From positions 1 to 64,000 of the forward strand of contig JAZRJV010000054.1 of the NCBI GenBank assembly GCA_045645985.1: a stretch of DNA of 64,000 bases, in the 5' to 3' direction. Shown piece after piece: positions 59,593-64,000 of this stretch. Source of the DNA: RGIG9060 sp045645985 (lineage in GTDB: Bacteria > Spirochaetota > Spirochaetia > Treponematales > Treponemataceae). Under the pieces are notes generated by a model. The model worked only from the letters and a program-made list of their open reading frames with translations, had not been told where the DNA came from and ran no database searches. Position numbers and translations under genes: made by a program. Each line of letters begins with the position of its first letter. The first letter of the stretch is position 1.

Positions 59593-60690
59593 ATGAAAAG
59601 ACTTTTTTCAATTTTATTAACTTTGCTGATGATTATGTGTTTTGTTGGTTGTGGAGATGTTACACCTGAAACAAATTTGGATGATGATACACCGACAGAT
59701 ACTACACCTACTACACCTACTACACCTTCTGTGCCAGAAACAGATGATGAAGAAAAAATAATAATAAACTTACCAGAAATGCCAGAACCTGAAGGAACTG
59801 ATCCATTTATTAATTTAACAGAGTTAAATGATGAAAATAATAAGATTTTAATTAATTCTGAAAGTAGAACGATGACTGTTGTTCGTTCTTTGAATGGTTA
59901 TACTGTTGAATACAATTACAGTTATAAAGTTGTAGACGATAAAATAAATGTTTATCTTGTGCTTACAAAAGCAACAGATACAGAATCAAAGGAGCTTTTA
60001 TCAGTTCAAGATTATTGTGACAGAATAAAAGTAAATAATGAAGAATATTGCAGAAGAGATTTAGAAGATTACTTTAGTTTCTACAATATGTATGTTGGTA
60101 CTGATGAGTGGAGTGAAATAATAAATGACTGGCGTGATGCAATAGATGATTGGAACGAAATTTATGGAACTGATTTTACGGTGGAAGAATTTATTCCTGA
60201 AAATTTTGATGAAATATTGAAAAGAACCGTAAATGCTGATGTTTTAAAAAATGGTATACTAGAAGAACAATTAGATATAAAAAAACGGGTAGAAGTTGTA
60301 CAACATTTTGTTTTTGAATTATTAGGGATTAATCTTGAAGAATCTAAGGCTTATGTAAAAATAGAAGGAGTTTATGATGATTCAAAAAATTGGTATGAAC
60401 AAACTAATGGTTGTTTTGAAGGCTCAATAACTGAATCAAATGGAGAAATTTCTTATTTTCCAAGTTATTTGTCTTTGGATATCGATAAATATACATATTT
60501 CTTTGTTGAATCAGTTGATGAAAATAGAATTACAACTACATATTGGGTTGGTAATGAAAAAGCTACACAATATTTTGATTATACAATTTCAGGGACTGGC
60601 AAAGATGCTGTTATAAGCATAGTAGTTGCAGATGATACAATCCTTGAGTTAACTTGGGAGCCAATGTCTAATTTAAGTATATATCTTTAA
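59593..60690 (+). CDS. Acidic lipoprotein of unknown function
   Basis: The 365-residue protein has a lipoprotein signal (KRLFSILLTLLMIMCFVGC, lipobox FVGC). A low-complexity Thr/Pro/Asp linker (DDDTPTDTTPTTPTTPSVPE) precedes an acidic domain rich in Asn, Asp and Glu. No catalytic motif is visible. ATG 59593 follows AGGAG. It is probably surface or periplasmic. The gene stands alone and ends at a bidirectional terminator. Confidence 0.8.
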   Translation: MKRLFSILLTLLMIMCFVGCGDVTPETNLDDDTPTDTTPTTPTTPSVPETDDEEKIIINLPEMPEPEGTDPFINLTELNDENNKILINSESRTMTVVRSLNGYTVEYNYSYKVVDDKINVYLVLTKATDTESKELLSVQDYCDRIKVNNEEYCRRDLEDYFSFYNMYVGTDEWSEIINDWRDAIDDWNEIYGTDFTVEEFIPENFDEILKRTVNADVLKNGILEEQLDIKKRVEVVQHFVFELLGINLEESKAYVKIEGVYDDSKNWYEQTNGCFEGSITESNGEISYFPSYLSLDIDKYTYFFVESVDENRITTTYWVGNEKATQYFDYTISGTGKDAVISIVVADDTILELTWEPMSNLSIYL

Positions 60691-60697
60691 CCTCAAA

Positions 60698-60747
60698 AAA
60701 AAATCCATCTGCGTTAAGAAATTCTCTTTATTGCAGATGGATTTTTC
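60698..60747. terminator. Bidirectional terminator between the lipoprotein gene and lgt
   Basis: ATCCATCTGC (60703-60712) pairs with GCAGATGGAT (60733-60742), flanked by A-tract and T-tract. Confidence 0.9.
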
Positions 60748-60771
60748 TGTTTTATAAAGTTCAATTAAAGT

Positions 60772-61746
60772 TTACTTTTCTTTTTGTTTTTTAGTGATAA
60801 AATATCGTGCCAAAATTAAGCCAATTCCGCCGACAATCATCAAAAAGCAAAGAACTTGTCCCATTGAGATATTTAGTAAAGAATCGTTTATGTAAGTTGA
60901 AGCATCTGTAACAGAAATTATATATCCAATTTCTGCATCTGGTTCTCTAAAATATTCGATGATGAATCTAAAAGTTCCGTAACCGATGAGAAACATTCCT
61001 GTCATAAAGCCGTCAAAAGGTTTCTTTTTGCGTAAAAACCACATTATCAAAAATAAAACAATTCCTTCAAAAAATGCTTCGTAAAGTTGGCTTGGATGTC
61101 GAGGAAGATTTATCAATCTTGCGTTTTCTGCGATTGTTAATCCTGCTTGTTCTACAAAATCTTTTACCCAAGGAATTGAAACAGAAAATCTTTGTGCGCC
61201 AGGAAAAATCATGCCCCAAGGCATTGTTGTAATTCTTCCGTAGAGTTCGCCGTTTAAGAAGTTGCCGAGTCGACCAAAAGTGTAACCAAGAGGAATTGCA
61301 ACTGCCATGGCATCAACCCATTTCCAAAGTGGACGCTTGTGAGTTAAACACCAAATCACCATTCCTAAAAGTCCACCGATAACGCCACCGTGAAAAGACA
61401 TTCCCGCAAGTCCTGTAAATTGTCCAGCTTCATTAAATGGCCAGAAAATCAACCAAGGTTTTTGTCTGTAAAGTCCAGAAGTGTCGTAAACTAAAGTTGA
61501 AAAAATTCTTGCGCCTAAAAGCAAAAATAAAACGCCAAATCCAAAAAAACTGAATAAGTCGTCATCTGTGGTTGTTTGTCCTGGAGAATCTAATTCACCA
61601 TTCTTTCTTAATTTTGATAAGACGAAGTAGGCTGTTCCAAATGCGAAAATGTACATCAATCCGTACCAACGCAAAAGTCCTAAAATTGGTACTCCGGGAA
61701 AAATTTCTGGATGAATCCATGATGGGTAGTTAATTGCTAAAAACAT
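60772..61746 (-). CDS. lgt: Prolipoprotein diacylglyceryl transferase
   Basis: The 324-residue membrane enzyme adds diacylglycerol to the lipobox Cys of prolipoproteins. It has GMSFHGGVIGGLLG (with the conserved His), GRLGNFLNGELYGR and seven hydrophobic segments. The window encodes at least three predicted substrates (TPR lipoprotein, LivK, acidic lipoprotein). Its ATG overlaps the stop of the MinD-like gene (TGATG), so they are cotranscribed. Confidence 0.96.
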   Translation of the reverse strand: MFLAINYPSWIHPEIFPGVPILGLLRWYGLMYIFAFGTAYFVLSKLRKNGELDSPGQTTTDDDLFSFFGFGVLFLLLGARIFSTLVYDTSGLYRQKPWLIFWPFNEAGQFTGLAGMSFHGGVIGGLLGMVIWCLTHKRPLWKWVDAMAVAIPLGYTFGRLGNFLNGELYGRITTMPWGMIFPGAQRFSVSIPWVKDFVEQAGLTIAENARLINLPRHPSQLYEAFFEGIVLFLIMWFLRKKKPFDGFMTGMFLIGYGTFRFIIEYFREPDAEIGYIISVTDASTYINDSLLNISMGQVLCFLMIVGGIGLILARYFITKKQKEK

Positions 61747-62870
61747 CAAATCTTAAATCCTTGTTGTACTGCTTTTAATAGTTTTGATTTATATAAATTA
61801 TTTTCTTTTCTAAGTTGAGTGATTTCATATTGCTGAGATTTTATGGTTTCAGCTAAATCATTCATTGTTAAAGCACCTGAGCCTAACAAATCTTCAACAT
61901 AGGAAAGTTTTGATTCAAAGTCTTCTGCTGCTTCATTCTCGGCATTTTGAAAACTGTCAAATCCGTTGTCAAAAGAGAGTGTTTCTGATTGCAAGATTTT
62001 GTCTGCAATCCTAAAAATTGCTTGAGAAACCATCGCTTGTGGCTTGTAAACTGTAATTGGCAATCTTGAAGAAAGTGCGATGTCTTGCATTGAATCTTTG
62101 TAAATCACTCCAAGATGTTCTAAATCGATTCCAAGATATTCGCTACAAGAACGACGAATTTTTTGTGCTTTGTCTGCATCTTTTGGATCGTCAATCATAT
62201 TTAAAATTAAGCGAGGCTTAAATTGCTTCATTCTGTGTTTGAAAACTGCTGCACTTGTTGGATCGATTTTTTCGATTGTTTCTGCTAGGCGAGGAATGTA
62301 AAGTCTTTGCAAAGATTTTGTATCTTTTTTAAGTTCTTCCAAAAATGCGTAGGCTTTAGAATTTTTTTTGAAAGAATTGTACATCAATCTAAAAACTGCG
62401 TTTTTCAAAAAAAGGTAACCATTCAAAGTTGCAGTTACAGTTGGTGCTGTTACGATAATTCCTTGAGGTGAAAGCAAGAAGAAATCCAAAATTGTAAGGT
62501 GAGTTCCTGCTCCTAAGTCTAAAATCAAATAATCAGCATCGATAGTTTGAAGTTTTTTTATCAAATCATTTTTTTGAGAAAGTTTGATAGCTGTAAGTCC
62601 TGGAATTTCTGCGTCTCCTGGAATGAAATAAACATTATCGTAATCAGTTGGAATGATTAAATCTTGAAAATTAGATTGTCCTCCAAGATATGTTCCAACT
62701 CCTGCTTTAGGAGATTGTTGTCCGATAACAAGATGTAAGTTTGATGCACCTAAGTCTAAGTCAACAAGAACAACTTTTTTTCCAGCTTTACCAAGAGCAA
62801 CTGCTAAGTTTGCAGAAAGAAGGCTTTTCCCAACTCCACCTTTTCCACTTGCAACAGGAATTATTTGCAT
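61746..62870 (-). CDS. MinD/ParA-family ATPase
   Basis: The 374-residue P-loop ATPase has the deviant Walker A KGGVGKSLLSANLA (residues 9-22), LVDLDLGASNLH and LILDLGAGTHLTILDF. The C-terminal part (about 300-374) is a predicted coiled coil. The motifs fit the MinD/FlhG group, which positions division sites or flagella, both relevant in spirochaetes. The exact role is uncertain. It overlaps the preceding membrane protein gene by 10 nt and lgt by 3 nt. Confidence 0.85.
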   Translation of the reverse strand: MQIIPVASGKGGVGKSLLSANLAVALGKAGKKVVLVDLDLGASNLHLVIGQQSPKAGVGTYLGGQSNFQDLIIPTDYDNVYFIPGDAEIPGLTAIKLSQKNDLIKKLQTIDADYLILDLGAGTHLTILDFFLLSPQGIIVTAPTVTATLNGYLFLKNAVFRLMYNSFKKNSKAYAFLEELKKDTKSLQRLYIPRLAETIEKIDPTSAAVFKHRMKQFKPRLILNMIDDPKDADKAQKIRRSCSEYLGIDLEHLGVIYKDSMQDIALSSRLPITVYKPQAMVSQAIFRIADKILQSETLSFDNGFDSFQNAENEAAEDFESKLSYVEDLLGSGALTMNDLAETIKSQQYEITQLRKENNLYKSKLLKAVQQGFKI

Positions 62871-63280
62871 ATATCGTTTTCACCTTTTTTGTTTTGCTTA
62901 GGATTGATAACAAAAACTATTCCTATTATAACATCTATTAGTAAAAAAAACATCACAAAAAAGATGTTATTTATAGAATATAATTGTGAAAATCGTACTT
63001 GCGAAATTGCTTCTTGTAATGTAACTCCGATGTATGAAGAAAGACCTATTATAGACATCATTTTTGATAAGGCAATAAATGGTCTAAAAATATTGTATTT
63101 TTCATTATCAATGGAAAGAAAAATGATGAACAATAAAGGAAAGCATAAAAAAGAAACAGAGCAATACCAAGATAAGCTTTGATATGGAATATCTTGAACA
63201 GGAGATGCACCTAAAATAAACTTAATTCTTATAATTTCGTATGTAATTAAGAGAAAAGTTTTAAAAGAAAATTTTTTCAT
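62861..63280 (-). CDS. Small integral membrane protein of unknown function
   Basis: The 139-residue protein has four predicted membrane segments (about residues 8-25, 38-60, 72-92 and 103-126) and a basic C-terminus (NPKQNKKGE). No domain is recognised. It is the first gene of a three-gene minus-strand unit with the MinD-like ATPase and lgt. ATG 63280 lacks a Shine-Dalgarno and follows TAGACT by 7 nt. Confidence 0.75.
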   Translation of the reverse strand: MKKFSFKTFLLITYEIIRIKFILGASPVQDIPYQSLSWYCSVSFLCFPLLFIIFLSIDNEKYNIFRPFIALSKMMSIIGLSSYIGVTLQEAISQVRFSQLYSINNIFFVMFFLLIDVIIGIVFVINPKQNKKGENDICK

Positions 63281-63287
63281 AAAATGA

Positions 63288-63316
63288 AGTCTATGTTACT
63301 AATAATAATTGGTCAA
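63288..63316 (-). promoter_or_regulatory. Promoter of the membrane protein / minD-like / lgt operon
   Basis: On the minus strand TTGACC (63316-63311), 17 nt, TAGACT (63293-63288), 7 nt, then ATG. Confidence 0.6.
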
Positions 63317-63322
63317 TCCCTG

Positions 63323-63350
63323 TTGACAATTTTTTTCTAGGGCGTACAAT
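63323..63350 (+). promoter_or_regulatory. Promoter giving a leaderless mRNA for the CtpA-like protease
   Basis: Perfect TTGACA (63323-63328), 16 nt, TACAAT (63345-63350), 6 nt, then ATG 63357. No ribosome-binding site is present. Confidence 0.75.
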
Positions 63351-63356
63351 AAAAGT

Positions 63357-64000
63357 ATGGAAAGTTCACAGAAAATTAATTCACCTATGAAAATAGGAAT
63401 GTTTGTCTTTGCTATAGTGTTTTCTCTATATGCAGTTTTTTCTCCAAGTTTGGTTGCTCAAACTAACAAAGATGTTGATTCAAAATCAGCCGCAAAGGTT
63501 TCGCAATATATGCAACTTATCAACAGCGTTTTTGGTTTTGTTTTGCAAAATTATGTTGATGAAGTTGACCCAGAAGTTTTATATGCTGGTGCGTTAAAAG
63601 GAATTATGGATTCTCTTGAAGACCCATATTCAACATATCTTGATACAACAAGTATGCGTAGTTTAAACGATACAACTGTTGGAAATTTTGGTGGCGTTGG
63701 ATTATCAATTTCAAAACCTGTAAATTCTACAGCCGAAAAACCTGCTTATGTTGAAGTTGCTTCTCCTATTGAAGGTGGCCCTGGATACAAAGCCGGAATT
63801 CACGCTGGAGATTTACTTATTTCTATAAATGGAACTCCAACACAAGATATTACAATGGATGAAGTTTTAGGAATGTTGCGTGGAAAAATCGGCGAAAGCG
63901 TTGATGTTGTAGTTCGTCGTGGAAAAAATATGGAATTTCCTGTAACTTTGGTGCGTGAATTAATTGAAGTTCCAACTGTAAAATTTGGAATGATTGATGA
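63357..64000 (+). CDS. S41-family C-terminal processing protease (CtpA-like), N-terminal part only
   Basis: The first 214 residues lie inside the window and the reading frame runs off the end. An N-terminal hydrophobic segment (about residues 12-34, GMFVFAIVFSLYAVFSPSLVAQ) is a signal or anchor. The pre-PDZ region (VSQYMQLINSVFGFVLQNYV, DPYSTYLD) and a PDZ domain (FGGVGLSISKPVN, GYKAGIHAGDLLISINGTPT, MLRGKIGESVDVVVRRG) match S41 processing proteases. The catalytic Ser/Lys domain would lie beyond the window. It is divergent from the minD-like operon, with facing promoters. Confidence 0.88.
   Translation, partial: MESSQKINSPMKIGMFVFAIVFSLYAVFSPSLVAQTNKDVDSKSAAKVSQYMQLINSVFGFVLQNYVDEVDPEVLYAGALKGIMDSLEDPYSTYLDTTSMRSLNDTTVGNFGGVGLSISKPVNSTAEKPAYVEVASPIEGGPGYKAGIHAGDLLISINGTPTQDITMDEVLGMLRGKIGESVDVVVRRGKNMEFPVTLVRELIEVPTVKFGMID

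Noticed and set aside
1..64000. CRISPR array, prophage, insertion-sequence ends or integron
   Set aside because: No regularly spaced repeats, phage genes or complete transposase was seen. The Rpn-type gene alone does not define an element.

Overview
The window reads as a chromosomal segment of a low-GC spirochaete of the genus Treponema or a close relative. This rests on protein content and gene order. The order rpmG / tRNA-Trp / secE / nusG / rplK-rplA-rplJ-rplL / rpoB-rpoC / rpsL-rpsG is followed by tuf-rpsJ...rplQ. No adk, map or infA lies between secY and rpmJ, and no fusA lies between rpsG and tuf. Other pointers are a NusG-domain-II protein next to radA, exported proteins with lipoboxes, and many uncharacterised exported proteins. 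Species cannot be fixed from the sequence alone.

Layout. 1-9.1 kb is a mixed metabolic region: an Rpn-type nuclease cut by the window edge, a CYTH protein, a divergent EPSP-synthase-like enzyme, two exported proteins, a branched-chain aminotransferase, a six-hairpin glycosidase and a large exported protein. 9.1-16.3 kb holds a TPR lipoprotein, a TraB-family membrane protein and a four-gene TolC/MacA/MacB-type export operon with overlapping genes. 16.3-19.9 kb carries an MgtC-family protein, radA, a NusG_II protein, a candidate small RNA and cysE. 20.0-48.6 kb is a 28-kb information-processing block on the plus strand: two tRNA genes, secE, nusG, the rplKAJL-rpoBC operon, rpsL-rpsG, then tuf and the S10-spc-alpha operons through rplQ. 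It closes with a small zinc-ribbon gene and a two-tier terminator. 48.6-53.6 kb is a complete branched-chain amino-acid ABC importer (livKHMGF). 53.9-58.5 kb is a tight run of a CBS-CBS-ACT protein, an uncharacterised 509-aa protein, an EIIA(PtsN-like) protein and transketolase. 58.6-64 kb has tatD, a lipoprotein, lgt, a MinD/ParA-like ATPase, a small membrane protein and the start of a ctpA-like protease.

How it fits together. The block is punctuated by RNA hairpins where regulation is expected: after nusG, ahead of rplK, between rplJ and rplL, rplL and rpoB, rpoC and rpsL, tuf and rpsJ, and secY and rpmJ. The tandem of three export proteins plus an outer-membrane factor is a self-contained efflux unit. 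The importer, the aminotransferase and the PTS-like regulator suggest control of amino-acid and carbon supply, but that link is inference.

Most unusual observations. (1) A promoter-driven, multi-branched candidate RNA of about 340 nt fills the 700-base gap between rpsG and tuf, where fusA usually sits. (2) At least five monocistronic or first genes have a TATAAT-like hexamer exactly 6 nt before ATG and no ribosome-binding site, which predicts leaderless mRNAs. (3) Two genes have only ATT as a start codon behind a good Shine-Dalgarno. (4) A 29-nt palindromic repeat occurs twice, 51 kb apart. (5) A perfect 42-nt palindrome abuts the ribosome-binding site of the CBS-ACT gene. (6) The rifampicin region of RpoB carries Asn at position 526 and Ser at 531 (E. 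coli numbering), unlike the Asn531 usually quoted for treponemes.
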